NCBI GenBank assembly: GCA_946478715.1
Contig: CAMLDA010000014.1
Span: 1-9,021, forward strand
Direction: 5' to 3'
Source of the DNA: an uncultured Candidatus Saccharibacteria bacterium
GTDB lineage: Bacteria > Patescibacteria > Saccharimonadia > Saccharimonadales > UBA10212
DNA: 9,021 nucleotides
Position numbers and translations under genes: made by a program. This document shows positions 1-5,320 of this stretch, piece by piece. Position 1 is the stretch's first letter. The number at the start of each line of letters is the position of its first letter. Below the pieces are notes generated by a model that worked only from the letters and a program-made list of their open reading frames with translations, was not told the origin of the DNA and searched no databases.

Positions 1-31
1 CTTTTCGGCGGCCAAAAGTCTATTTTAAATG

Positions 32-583
32 CTAGCGCCTGCGGCTCTTGGCGTGTGTCGCATGAGAGAAACCGAGCATAGAAAGCAGCAGCAGCAGAGC
101 TGCGGCTACCAATGCGCCTATCCCCGCATAGTAAGCAACCATACCTACAGTGTCGAATGCATAGGCGTTAAGAAGCAGCCCGCGTAGTGTCTCGCCCCGG
201 AAAACCGTCTGCACCTGGCCGGCTAGTTTCGCGTCAGAAGGGTTCGCAAGGGAAGCCGTGCTGAGCTCAGAATAGGTTTTGCCGCCGCCAGCTCTTTTTA
301 AATGGGCGGCTATATAATTATCGGCGAATACTTTAGCCTGGCTGCCTGTGAGCAGCTGCTGCCCGGCGTACTGGCTGACCTGGGACCGATCGACCGCCGG
401 CAGGCTTGTAAGCGATTTGCTTCCTGCGTCAGGAAAAGTTATCTTTTCGGCCGCCAGCTGGCTCCTCACCTGATCGTGAATGAAGTTATGCGCGTAAAAA
501 AGCGCCCCTGATGCCGCGATAAGAGCGACCGCTACTACCAGACCGGTTGAAGAAACCAGCCTGTCAATTGTGCTTCTGTTCAT
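32..583 (-). CDS. Small two-helix membrane protein, function unknown
   Basis: A protein of 183 aa with a hydrophobic segment at about residues 13-32, an extracytoplasmic region of about 115 residues, a second hydrophobic segment at about 148-172, and a basic tail ending KSRRR. The pattern QLAAEKITFPD, then a central helix region, then GGKTYSEL and a leucine-rich C-terminal helix resembles, from memory, an uncharacterised actinobacterial membrane family often misannotated as aromatic ring-opening dioxygenase LigA. No dioxygenase features are visible, so that name should not be transferred. I chose the ATG at 583 because AAAGGA lies 7 nt upstream (591-596 on this strand). A longer reading from 634 adds 17 residues without a ribosome site. 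The gene is divergent from tRNA-His. Its promoter is not clear, although TTGACG is present upstream. The existence of the gene is well supported; its function is unknown. Confidence 0.8.
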   Translation of the reverse strand: MNRSTIDRLVSSTGLVVAVALIAASGALFYAHNFIHDQVRSQLAAEKITFPDAGSKSLTSLPAVDRSQVSQYAGQQLLTGSQAKVFADNYIAAHLKRAGGGKTYSELSTASLANPSDAKLAGQVQTVFRGETLRGLLLNAYAFDTVGMVAYYAGIGALVAAALLLLLSMLGFSHATHAKSRRR

Positions 584-590
584 ATTTATT

Positions 591-596
591 TCCTTT
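591..596 (-). promoter_or_regulatory. Shine-Dalgarno AAAGGA deciding the start at 583
   Basis: AAAGGA sits 7 nt before the ATG at 583-581 on the minus strand, in an AT-rich leader. It supports the internal ATG rather than the longer in-frame start at 634. It also shows that some genes in this window use a classical ribosome site, unlike the leaderless-looking ones. Confidence 0.6.
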
Positions 597-691
597 ATTA
601 TTAATTTTCGCTTACAGGATACCATAAGCGTCAATATTTATCTTTGATACCGTGCACTGAAATAAGCTCCCTGGTTCAAAATCTCTCCGGA

Positions 692-709
692 TGATATAAT
701 CACCCCTGT
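692..709 (+). promoter_or_regulatory. tRNA-His promoter: extended -10 plus conserved ACCCCTGT
   Basis: TGATATAAT (692-700) is an extended -10 element with a perfect TATAAT, followed by CACCCCTGT. The mature tRNA begins at 713, 12 nt after the hexamer, so initiation near 707-708 leaves a leader of about 5 nt. No good -35 hexamer is visible, which fits an extended -10 promoter. The block from TG to TGT recurs at both tRNA-Pro genes. Confidence 0.72.
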
Positions 710-712
710 TAC

Positions 713-790
713 GGCGAATGTAGCTCAGTTGGTTAGAGCGTCTGTTTGTGGCACAGAAGGTCGTGGGTTCAAGTCCCATCATTCGCCCCA
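713..790 (+). tRNA. tRNA-His (anticodon GTG), CCA encoded
   Basis: The cloverleaf is complete. The acceptor strand GCGAATG (714-720) pairs with CATTCGC (780-786). The D-stem is GCTC/GAGC and the anticodon stem is TCTGT/ACAGA with loop TTGTGGC, giving anticodon GTG at 748-750. The T-arm is GTGGG-TTCAAGT-CCCAT. G at 713 is the genome-encoded G-1, a histidyl identity element, opposite C73 at 787. The CCA tail is encoded at 788-790. The transporter ATG begins 6 nt after the tRNA end, so the two are probably co-transcribed. Confidence 0.97.
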
Positions 791-796
791 GGAATT

Positions 797-1333
797 ATGA
801 AAAAAAAGAGGAATATATTTTCTTTGCCAATCGGCATAGGCGGGGGCGTCCCTAGGACGGAGGATGAGTACAACCGCTTTGTCCTGCAGACAGTCCAGCC
901 GGGCTTAGCCGGGTTAATGGATGGCAGCGTCAGCACGCTGGCCCCGATATTCGCAGTGGCATTCGCTACCCATAAACCCCATTTCGCATTCGTCACAGGC
1001 ATCGCCGCCGCTGTCGGCGCGGGTATAAGTATGGCCTTCGCCGAAGCCTTAAGCGACACCGGAGAACTAACCGGTCGCGGGCGGCCGCTGAGGCGGGGAG
1101 TCATAATCGGGGCTATGACATTCCTGGGAGGAATTTTTCATACCCTTCCCTTCTTATTCAGCAATATAAATCACGCCTTAATAGCCGCCTATTTGGTAGT
1201 AGGTATAGAGCTGATGGCCATCGCGTATATCCGTTATAAATATTTCGATATGAAATTCTGGCTATCGATACTGCAAGTTGTAGTCGGCGGCGGGCTTGTG
1301 TTCGTGGCCGGTATCCTTATCGGCGCGGCTTAA
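797..1333 (+). CDS. VIT/CCC1-like (DUF125) metal transporter
   Basis: A membrane protein of 178 aa that resembles the VIT1/CCC1 family of Fe2+/Mn2+ transporters. The first helix carries the family-like LMDGSVSTLAPIFAVAF (residues 40-56), with an Asp-Gly pair as in VIT proteins. The next helix is GAGISMAFAEALSD (74-87), matching the small-residue, Met and Glu pattern of the second VIT helix. Further helices lie at about 101-121, 127-147 and 154-176. The loop after helix 2 runs straight from SDTGELTGRGR into helix 3, so the acidic cytoplasmic metal-binding domain of plant VIT1 is absent. The ATG at 797 is 6 nt after the tRNA-His CCA end. Its only possible ribosome site, AGGA, includes the last base of the tRNA. 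The stop overlaps that of the convergent kinase gene. The family is fairly sure; the substrate is inferred. Confidence 0.78.
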   Translation: MKKKRNIFSLPIGIGGGVPRTEDEYNRFVLQTVQPGLAGLMDGSVSTLAPIFAVAFATHKPHFAFVTGIAAAVGAGISMAFAEALSDTGELTGRGRPLRRGVIIGAMTFLGGIFHTLPFLFSNINHALIAAYLVVGIELMAIAYIRYKYFDMKFWLSILQVVVGGGLVFVAGILIGAA

Positions 1334-1977
1334 GACTGCGCCAGGCGCAGAATAATTATTAGGCCCAGCGGCACCAGCATATTATCGGCGCCGTAAACAG
1401 CCAAGTTTTCCAGCAGCGTCAATCCCGGGGGAAGCAGCAGCAAGAGATAGTAATACTGCCTGAAAGAGAATACGTCATGCGCCGCCAGCAGGCCGGGAGT
1501 GAGTATCGAAGCCGATACTATCCAAAAAACCATCGTGCCTATGACGGTCTTTTTGGTACCCCAAACCTTATATTCCCAGTTGCGGCCAAAGCCTATGCCG
1601 GCGATAGCCGCTAAGCCGTCCGCCAGGGCGACCTCAAGAATCGCCACGGCAAAGAAAATCTTGTTACCGGACGCCAAAGAACAGATAAAAATCGCTAGAG
1701 CGAAAAAATAATCGCCATAAGTAATCCGTCTTACCCTTCCGTGGTAATTAAAGAACCCTACGTATTTGTTGCTGAACATTATCAGGACCATCAGCAGGCT
1801 CAGGGCCTGGATTGTACGCCAGCTTATCAGCCAGGGCCAAAAAGCTATAAAGGTACCGGCCGTGACATGCACGTATTTCCTTAGATACTCGCCCTTCAAA
1901 ACTTTTCGCTCTCTTAATAATTCAGCGGTTAGAAGGATCAGGAAGATTCCGGCAAGGCAGATAAATACCTTAAGCAT
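1330..1977 (-). CDS. Dolichol/phytol-kinase-like CTP-dependent lipid kinase
   Basis: An integral membrane protein of 215 aa of the dolichol kinase (SEC59), phytol/farnesol kinase and phosphatidate cytidylyltransferase-like superfamily. These enzymes phosphorylate polyprenols or diacylglycerol using CTP. Visible motifs are RKYVHVTAG (33-41), LADGLAAIAGIGFGR (119-132) with its Asp, WGTKKTVIGT (139-148; equivalent to the KSxEGS motif), and ENLAVYGADNMLVPL (190-204). About seven hydrophobic segments are present. The last two motifs are characteristic of the family. The substrate cannot be told; an undecaprenol-, polyprenol- or diacylglycerol-type lipid is plausible in a bacterium with limited lipid synthesis. 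The gene begins 22 nt after tRNA-Pro(CGG). TACAAT lies at 1990-1985, 7 nt before the ATG, so a leaderless transcript is also possible. No convincing ribosome site is present. Confidence 0.8.
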   Translation of the reverse strand: MLKVFICLAGIFLILLTAELLRERKVLKGEYLRKYVHVTAGTFIAFWPWLISWRTIQALSLLMVLIMFSNKYVGFFNYHGRVRRITYGDYFFALAIFICSLASGNKIFFAVAILEVALADGLAAIAGIGFGRNWEYKVWGTKKTVIGTMVFWIVSASILTPGLLAAHDVFSFRQYYYLLLLLPPGLTLLENLAVYGADNMLVPLGLIIILRLAQS

Positions 1978-1999
1978 TATCTAAATTGTACTCTATAAA

Positions 2000-2076
2000 T
2001 GGTCGGGGTGAGAGGACTTGAACCTCCGACCTCAGCGTCCCGAACGCTGCGCGCTAGCCAACTGCGCCACACCCCG
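2000..2076 (-). tRNA. tRNA-Pro (anticodon CGG), CCA encoded
   Basis: On the minus strand the acceptor CGGGGTG pairs fully with CACCCCG. The D-stem is GCGC/GCGC with loop AGTTGGCTA, and the anticodon stem is CAGCG/CGCTG with loop TTCGGGA, giving anticodon CGG. The T-loop is TTCAAGT, the discriminator is A, and CCA is encoded (2002-2000). The C1:G72 acceptor end agrees with bacterial tRNA-Pro. Its acceptor and D-arm are identical to those of the tRNA-Pro(TGG) further along. Confidence 0.97.
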
Positions 2077-2093
2077 GATATAGGATTTGTACG

Positions 2094-2111
2094 ACAGGGG
2101 TAATTATATCA
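2094..2111 (-). promoter_or_regulatory. tRNA-Pro(CGG) promoter with conserved block
   Basis: On the minus strand this reads TGATATAATTACCCCTGT: an extended -10 with a perfect TATAAT (2108-2103) followed by TACCCCTGT. The mature tRNA starts at 2076, 26 nt after the hexamer, so this tRNA has a longer 5' leader than the other two. It differs from the tRNA-His promoter at only one of 18 positions. Confidence 0.7.
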
Positions 2112-2126
2112 AAACTTATCTGTTAT

Positions 2127-2156
2127 TTGATGTTTTTGTTCATTATCTGATATAAC
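2127..2156 (+). promoter_or_regulatory. Promoter of the 2163 gene, predicted leaderless
   Basis: TTGATG (2127-2132), an 18-nt spacer, then TGATATAAC with hexamer TATAAC at 2151-2156. The ATG begins at 2163, 7 nt after the hexamer, where transcription would be expected to start. No ribosome site can fit. It lies back to back with the tRNA-Pro(CGG) promoter in an 86-nt gap. Confidence 0.6.
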
Positions 2157-2162
2157 CCTATC

Positions 2163-2960
2163 ATGCCGCTTAAGCCAGTATCTGATTCCCTGCGCGACAC
2201 GTATGTGGTTTTAAAAAAATCTTTCCATTCGATAAAAGAACATCCCGAGCTGGCTATTTACCCCTATGTTGCTACGCTTTTCATATCCATAACTTATCCC
2301 CTTGTCAGCGCTACCGTTTTCGCCAATTGGTATGGAAGAGTGTTTTATAACGCCGGCAGCTACGTGCCCCACAGGATAGGGCTGATAGTCGGAATCGTGG
2401 GGTTCTCGGTTTTTTACGCGGCTCTTGTCGGGGCATATTTCAGCTGCATAGTGTCAGCGGCCGTCCTGGCAAAGCTTGAAAACCAACCGACTCCGCCGTT
2501 ATTTGGCTTCCGCAGCGTGGGCCGGCACTTCTTCAGAGTGACGCGTTTCGCGCTCTTATCGGCCTTTGTCTTCCCGATAGGAGTGTATGCTCAGCGTAAA
2601 AAACTGCCCGATAGCTGGATAGCCGTTGGCGGCAGCTCGCTCACCCTGCACATGGCCCAGGTGGCGCCGTCCGTCCTATCCACCCATGAGGGCGTAGGAG
2701 ATACGATCCGGCACACCGTTGAAGTCTTCGGGCGCGCTTGGCGCCAAGGCCTGGTACTCAAAATCTGCATGTATTCGGTAATTTTCCTGATTGCCGTACT
2801 GCCCAAGCTGATACAGCATGGCTTTTTCAGCAGCCCCTCCGCGGGAAGTTTCGGGTGGATATTAAGCCTGGAGATTGGCGCCTCCGGGCTGGTAGGCATC
2901 AAGGTCTTAAACAGCATTTTCACCGCGGTCCTTTACCACGAAGCCCGCAAACAAAAATAA
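2163..2960 (+). CDS. Polytopic membrane protein, DUF6159-like, function unknown
   Basis: A protein of 265 aa with about five hydrophobic stretches (roughly residues 32-54, 72-103, 125-142, 197-217 and 230-257). The N-terminal cytoplasmic segment, with SLRDTYVVLKKSFHSIKEHPELAIYP, resembles the opening of DUF6159-type membrane proteins, where a short amphipathic stretch leads into a helix with a proline. That assignment is from memory and tentative. The internal repeat-like pattern of a helix followed by an 'SVGRHFFRVTRFALLSAF' segment is also typical of such proteins. No catalytic motif is visible. The ATG at 2163 is preceded by a -10 hexamer only 6 nt away, predicting a leaderless mRNA. The stop directly abuts the stop of the convergent gene. 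Coding status is sure; function is unknown. Confidence 0.82.
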   Translation: MPLKPVSDSLRDTYVVLKKSFHSIKEHPELAIYPYVATLFISITYPLVSATVFANWYGRVFYNAGSYVPHRIGLIVGIVGFSVFYAALVGAYFSCIVSAAVLAKLENQPTPPLFGFRSVGRHFFRVTRFALLSAFVFPIGVYAQRKKLPDSWIAVGGSSLTLHMAQVAPSVLSTHEGVGDTIRHTVEVFGRAWRQGLVLKICMYSVIFLIAVLPKLIQHGFFSSPSAGSFGWILSLEIGASGLVGIKVLNSIFTAVLYHEARKQK

Positions 2961-2967
2961 TTATTTT
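2954..2967. repeat. 14-bp AT palindrome at abutting convergent stops
   Basis: AAAATAATTATTTT is a perfect palindrome centred on the boundary between the two stop codons (TAA on each strand, 2958-2960 and 2961-2963). There is no GC stem, so it is a poor intrinsic terminator. It may simply reflect the two stop codons and their Lys-rich or Lys-like ends. Confidence 0.45.
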
Positions 2968-3482
2968 CTGCTTATCAGGTCGAGAGCTGCTTTGCAGGTG
3001 TCTTCAAGATTATCCAAGATAGGAACATCGGGCGTATCCTGCTTTATCCTGCGCCTGATATATCTTGCGTTTGAAAAATCACCGTCAATCCCGACAACCA
3101 GGTTGATTTTAGCCGAATGCTTTTTTTCCGCCCGCCATTCCCCCAGTTCCTGGCGGGTAGTTTGGGCGTACGGCCGGGGGAACCTTTTCCCCGGCTCTGT
3201 AGTCGCAGCCTCTTGATTAGCCAGCCAGAAGATTATAGCTCCCCAAGTAGCGGCTCTTCTTAAGTAATGGCTTTCCCAGTCAACCTGTCTTTCATAAACG
3301 AATTCACCGGGCCCATATTCCTTCCGCGGTGAGGCAACCAGGATATCCGGGTCTAAGTCCCCGATAATTTCAGCGGCTATGGACTGCCAATCCGGCGCGT
3401 CTTGTATAGGGCCCGCAAGGAATACTACCGGGCCTATCACCTCTTTTATATCAGGAGGTTGGAGTAAATTTGGATTGGGCAT
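2961..3482 (-). CDS. Nucleoside 2-deoxyribosyltransferase-like protein
   Basis: A soluble protein of 173 aa that resembles the nucleoside 2-deoxyribosyltransferase-like superfamily, close to the Nuc_deoxyri_tr2 type. The opening strand and loop VVFLAGPIQDAPDWQ (19-33) match the family's FLAGPI substrate-binding motif. SPRKEYG (51-57) and QVDWESHYLRRA (66-77) follow, then GAIIFWLANQ (81-90) and YAQTTRQELGEW (105-116), in which Glu112 corresponds to the usual catalytic nucleophile. Known members exchange or hydrolyse the base of deoxynucleosides or deoxynucleotides, so a role in nucleotide salvage or in clearing modified nucleotides is plausible, but the substrate is not evident. The ATG at 3482 is 9 nt after the CCA of tRNA-Pro(TGG), and there is no ribosome site. 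The stop abuts the convergent stop. Confidence 0.8.
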   Translation of the reverse strand: MPNPNLLQPPDIKEVIGPVVFLAGPIQDAPDWQSIAAEIIGDLDPDILVASPRKEYGPGEFVYERQVDWESHYLRRAATWGAIIFWLANQEAATTEPGKRFPRPYAQTTRQELGEWRAEKKHSAKINLVVGIDGDFSNARYIRRRIKQDTPDVPILDNLEDTCKAALDLISRK

Positions 3483-3491
3483 ATGTGGTAA

Positions 3492-3568
3492 TGGTCGGGG
3501 TGAAAGGACTCGAACCTTCGACCCCCGCGTCCCAAACGCGGTGCGCTAGCCAACTGCGCCACACCCCG
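3492..3568 (-). tRNA. tRNA-Pro (anticodon TGG), CCA encoded
   Basis: On the minus strand CGGGGTG pairs with CACCCCG. The D-stem is GCGC/GCGC, and the anticodon stem is CCGCG/CGCGG with loop TTTGGGA, giving anticodon TGG. The T-loop is TTCGAGT, the discriminator is A, and CCA is encoded at 3494-3492. It shares acceptor stem and D-arm with tRNA-Pro(CGG) about 1.5 kb away, suggesting a duplication with anticodon change or concerted constraint on prolyl identity. A protein gene starts 9 nt downstream. Confidence 0.97.
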
Positions 3569-3571
3569 ATA

Positions 3572-3589
3572 ACAGAGGTAATTATAGCA
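3572..3589 (-). promoter_or_regulatory. tRNA-Pro(TGG) promoter with conserved block
   Basis: On the minus strand this reads TGCTATAATTACCTCTGT: an extended -10 with TATAAT at 3586-3581 and then TACCTCTGT. The spacing from hexamer to mature tRNA (12 nt) is identical to tRNA-His. It is embedded between rny and the tRNA, so the tRNA has its own promoter rather than depending on rny transcription. Confidence 0.7.
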
Positions 3590-3606
3590 GAATCCGCAGT
3601 TTTAAC

Positions 3607-3638
3607 TAGCTTGTATCGCCGAGCGCCGCAGCAAGCTA
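3607..3638 (-). terminator. Possible rny terminator hairpin
   Basis: The 7-nt arms CAAGCTA (3632-3638) and TAGCTTG (3607-3613) pair around an 18-nt GC-rich loop that can form a small inner stem (CGC-TCG-GCG). The rny stop codon TAG (3638-3636) is part of the stem. The sequence that follows on the minus strand is GTTAAAACT rather than a real U-run, so termination would be weak. It may instead be an mRNA 3' end stabiliser. Confidence 0.35.
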
Positions 3639-5153
3639 CTTGGCATATTCGATGGCGCGGGTTTCGCGGATAACATTCACTTTGATGGTACCCGGGTACT
3701 GCATGGTCGATTCTATCTTGTTTGCGATGTCGCGCGCTAGGCGGATAGCCTGCAGGTCATCGATTGCCTTCGGCTGCACGAACACCCGGACCTCGCGGCC
3801 GGCGCTGATGGCGTAGGCCTTTTCAATCCCATCGAAGCTCAAAGCGGTGTTTTCCAAATCTTTCATCCGCTCAGCGAAATTCTCGGCGCTGATATTTCGG
3901 GCGCCGGGCCGGGCGCTGCTGATAGCGTCAACCACCCTTACGACTAAGGCTTCTACACTCGTGGCTTCCATGTCATCGTGATGCTGTTCGGCCGCCAGGG
4001 CTACTTCTTCTGGGGCCCCATACTTGCGCAGCATCTCGCCGGTTATATGGTGATGCTTACCTTCGACTTTGTGAGTAAGGGCCTTGCCCATATCGTGCGT
4101 CAGCGCGGCGTACTTGGCCGTTTTGACATTGGCTCCCAGTTCCTCGGCCAGCACGCCTGCCAGCTGAGCCATCTCAATAGAGTGCTTCAATACATTCTGG
4201 CCGTAGCTGGTGCGATACTTAAGCTCGCCCAAAAGCTGCAGGATTTCCTTGGGCACCCCTACGATTCCGACTTCGCGGGCAGCGTCTTCACCTGCCCTGA
4301 CCACATCTTTCTGGACCTGTTTCTGGGCTTTTTCCACGACTTCTTCGATGCGGCCCGGATGGACTCGGCCGTCCTTAAGCAGCATCTCCATCGCCTGGCG
4401 GGCCACTTCCCGCCTTACGGGGTCAAAGCTGGAAAGGACTATCATGCCCGGCGTCTCGTCAACTAGTATATCCACGCCGGTCGCCCTCTGCAGGGCCTGG
4501 ATATTGCGGCCTTCTTTACCGATAATGCGGCCCTTCATTTCCTCGTCTTCGAGCTTAATGGCCGTTACTGTGCGTTCGGCCGTGACCTCGCTCGCCATCC
4601 GCTCCATAGTAGTTGCTAAAATCAGGGCGGATTGTTCCTCGGCGTTCTCGCGGGCTTCGTTCTGGGCTTTGCTTATCAGGCCGAGCAAGTCGTTTTTGAT
4701 ATCGCGCTCGGTCATCTGCATCAATTTTTCGGCGGCTTCGGCCTTGGTGAGCTTAGCTATTTTTTCAAGTTTTTCCTGCTGTTTTGTCCGGATAGCGCGG
4801 ATTTCGTTCTTTAGGTCTTCGACTTCGCTCTCAGCCTTGCGCAGGTTTTCCGAGCGCTTGTCTAAATCATCCAGTTTCTTATCCAGCGAATCCTCGCGGC
4901 CAAGCAGGCGCTGCTCCAGGTCTTTGAGCTCATTCCGGCGCTTCTGCTCATCTTTGCGGACTTCCTCGATACGCTTGGCGGCATCTTCTTCCGCTTTACG
5001 GATCGTCTCCGCGGCTTCTTTCTTTGCTTTTTGTAGTTCTTTCTTAGCTTCTTCGGCCGCGCGGCTTCCGCTCTGCTTAGTGTAAGCATAGACACCGCCG
5101 CCGCCCACGCCAAGGCCGACTATTGCCAGCACAATAGGCAGTACGACTTCCAT
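3636..5153 (-). CDS. rny: Ribonuclease Y
   Basis: A protein of 505 aa, the usual length for RNase Y, the membrane-anchored endoribonuclease that starts mRNA decay in bacteria lacking RNase E. An N-terminal membrane helix (about residues 4-24) is followed by a long charged coiled coil (about 28-180). Next comes a KH RNA-binding domain with GRIIGKEGRNIQALQ (208-222). The HD domain has H324 in VLKHS, the H353-D354 pair in LTHDMGKALTH, the HH-containing VEGKHHHITGE, H391 and D409. The last part, REVRVFVQPKAIDD to the end, matches the family C-terminal domain. Start choice is secure: AGGAGG lies 5 nt before the ATG. It follows tsaB but has its own promoter and a leader of about 140 nt. All key residues are present, so the enzyme should be active. 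Confidence 0.98.
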   Translation of the reverse strand: MEVVLPIVLAIVGLGVGGGGVYAYTKQSGSRAAEEAKKELQKAKKEAAETIRKAEEDAAKRIEEVRKDEQKRRNELKDLEQRLLGREDSLDKKLDDLDKRSENLRKAESEVEDLKNEIRAIRTKQQEKLEKIAKLTKAEAAEKLMQMTERDIKNDLLGLISKAQNEARENAEEQSALILATTMERMASEVTAERTVTAIKLEDEEMKGRIIGKEGRNIQALQRATGVDILVDETPGMIVLSSFDPVRREVARQAMEMLLKDGRVHPGRIEEVVEKAQKQVQKDVVRAGEDAAREVGIVGVPKEILQLLGELKYRTSYGQNVLKHSIEMAQLAGVLAEELGANVKTAKYAALTHDMGKALTHKVEGKHHHITGEMLRKYGAPEEVALAAEQHHDDMEATSVEALVVRVVDAISSARPGARNISAENFAERMKDLENTALSFDGIEKAYAISAGREVRVFVQPKAIDDLQAIRLARDIANKIESTMQYPGTIKVNVIRETRAIEYAK

Positions 5154-5158
5154 TTTGT

Positions 5159-5164
5159 CCTCCT
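5159..5164 (-). promoter_or_regulatory. Strong Shine-Dalgarno AGGAGG of rny
   Basis: AGAGGAGGACAAAATG on the minus strand: a full AGGAGG 5 nt from the ATG. It is the strongest ribosome site in the window and contrasts with the genes here that have none. Confidence 0.8.
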
Positions 5165-5223
5165 CTTGAAGAAGACCTTCGATCTGCCGAAAGTTTAAGC
5201 AATCACTTTCACTTCTTTAGCTG

Positions 5224-5240
5224 TAAACTCAGACAGTTTA
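5224..5240. repeat. Small hairpin in the rny leader
   Basis: TAAACT-CAGAC-AGTTTA forms a perfect 6-bp stem with a 5-nt loop in the untranslated leader of rny. It is AT-rich and weak by itself, and might be part of a larger leader fold. Confidence 0.35.
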
Positions 5241-5293
5241 GGTATTCAGATATTTTAGTAAAATTAAGCGGATTTATCCCAAAACTTCAAAAT

Positions 5294-5311
5294 CCTGGGT
5301 AAATAATATCA
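5294..5311 (-). promoter_or_regulatory. Likely rny promoter just after tsaB
   Basis: On the minus strand this reads TGATATTATTTACCCAGG: an extended -10 with TATTAT (5308-5303) that begins 10 nt after the tsaB stop codon. It resembles the tRNA promoters both in the TGATAT core and in the ACCC after the hexamer. Initiation near 5296 gives a leader of about 140 nt, the longest in the window. Confidence 0.55.
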
Positions 5312-5320
5312 CAAACGCGG

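Noticed and set aside
1..18. Possible hairpin CTTTT...AAAAG at the left edge
   Set aside because: Only five A/T-rich pairs around a GC-rich loop, with the downstream context on one side cut off by the window edge; too weak to call a terminator.
302..511. Plus-strand open frame of 69 codons
   Set aside because: It lies fully opposite the minus-strand membrane protein and has no ribosome site or conserved pattern.
746..796. N-terminal extension of the transporter starting inside tRNA-His
   Set aside because: The extra 17 codons are translated from the tRNA itself. The ATG at 797 starts a normal membrane protein.
4210..5085. Plus-strand open frame of 291 codons opposite rny
   Set aside because: It is the antisense of the rny coiled-coil and KH region. 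Its Ser/Arg/Leu-rich product reflects Glu/Lys/Ala codons on the real strand, and it has no domain or start signal.
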